Assembly: GCA_965223775.1 (NCBI GenBank)
Contig: OZ245021.1
Span: forward strand, 186,001 to 250,000
Direction of reading: 5' to 3'
DNA from: JAJDXW01 sp965223775
Lineage (GTDB): Bacteria; Pseudomonadota; Gammaproteobacteria; HK1
DNA: 64,000 nucleotides
Part shown: one piece after another, positions 64,000 to 64,000 of the stretch
Layout: every line of letters starts with the position of its first letter
How positions within the stretch are numbered: the stretch's first letter is position 1
Notes under the pieces: generated by a model
Told to the model about the DNA's origin: nothing
What the model saw: only the letters and a program-made list of their open reading frames with translations
Database searches by the model: none
Made by a program: the position numbers and the translations under genes

Positions 64000-64000
64000 T

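Overview
The window is very GC-rich (roughly two thirds or more by eye), with dense short-spaced operons, GTG and TTG starts, a TRAP transporter, branched-chain amino-acid type ABC transporter genes and a class I c-type cytochrome. This fits a heterotrophic proteobacterium. The abundance of toxin-antitoxin genes, transposases and cassette DNA suggests an uncultured, possibly host-associated or marine lineage, but genus and class cannot be fixed from sequence alone. No rRNA, tRNA or CRISPR array was seen.

Positions 1-17,766 are a catabolic region. It starts with the tail of a 2-oxoacid dehydrogenase E1 beta gene, an enoyl-CoA hydratase and a D-2-hydroxyacid dehydrogenase. A long minus-strand block (11,762 to 3,156) follows, with a TRAP transporter, a four-helix membrane protein, an amidohydrolase, an MFS carrier and an enolase-superfamily dehydratase. 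Next come a Uma2-type protein, a double-length altronate/galactarate dehydratase-like enzyme and a flavin-dependent oxidoreductase. Together they look like uptake and breakdown of organic or sugar acids.

Positions 17,776-25,791 hold an unusual endonuclease Q/UvrD helicase fusion, a VapBC-like pair, a CitE-like lyase, a second PIN toxin, and decayed nuclease and methyltransferase genes.

Positions 25,792-37,324 are the mobile heart. A NYN-domain gene is split by a 5.1 kb insertion bounded by two IS1380-like copies that carry a repeat-type/HEPN gene pair. Relaxase and integrase debris follow. Then comes an integron: a truncated integron integrase at 37,190, a presumptive attI, and four leftward cassettes each ending in a recognisable attC. 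One cassette gene (HNH plus zinc ribbon) is cut by an ISAs1-like element with a DruA-type N-terminus and a perfect 10-bp target duplication.

Positions 37,325-47,850 are eroded accessory DNA: an HU protein with an abnormal tail, a surface-protein/autotransporter pseudogene split by an IS1634-like element, TacA/TacT-like and VapB modules, and a three-gene TIGR04255/HTH module.

Positions 47,851-64,000 return to core-like content: an ECF sigma factor with a VWA protein, a complete branched-chain amino-acid type ABC operon with a terminator, uvrD, an MNT/HEPN toxin-antitoxin pair followed by a second degraded copy of the uvrD tail, a DUF2442/DUF4160 pair, cytochrome c, a short-chain dehydrogenase and an MttB-family methyltransferase.

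A dispersed repeat with terminal inverted repeats occurs four times (6,011; 12,208; 29,070; 55,988), three times directly upstream of transport genes.
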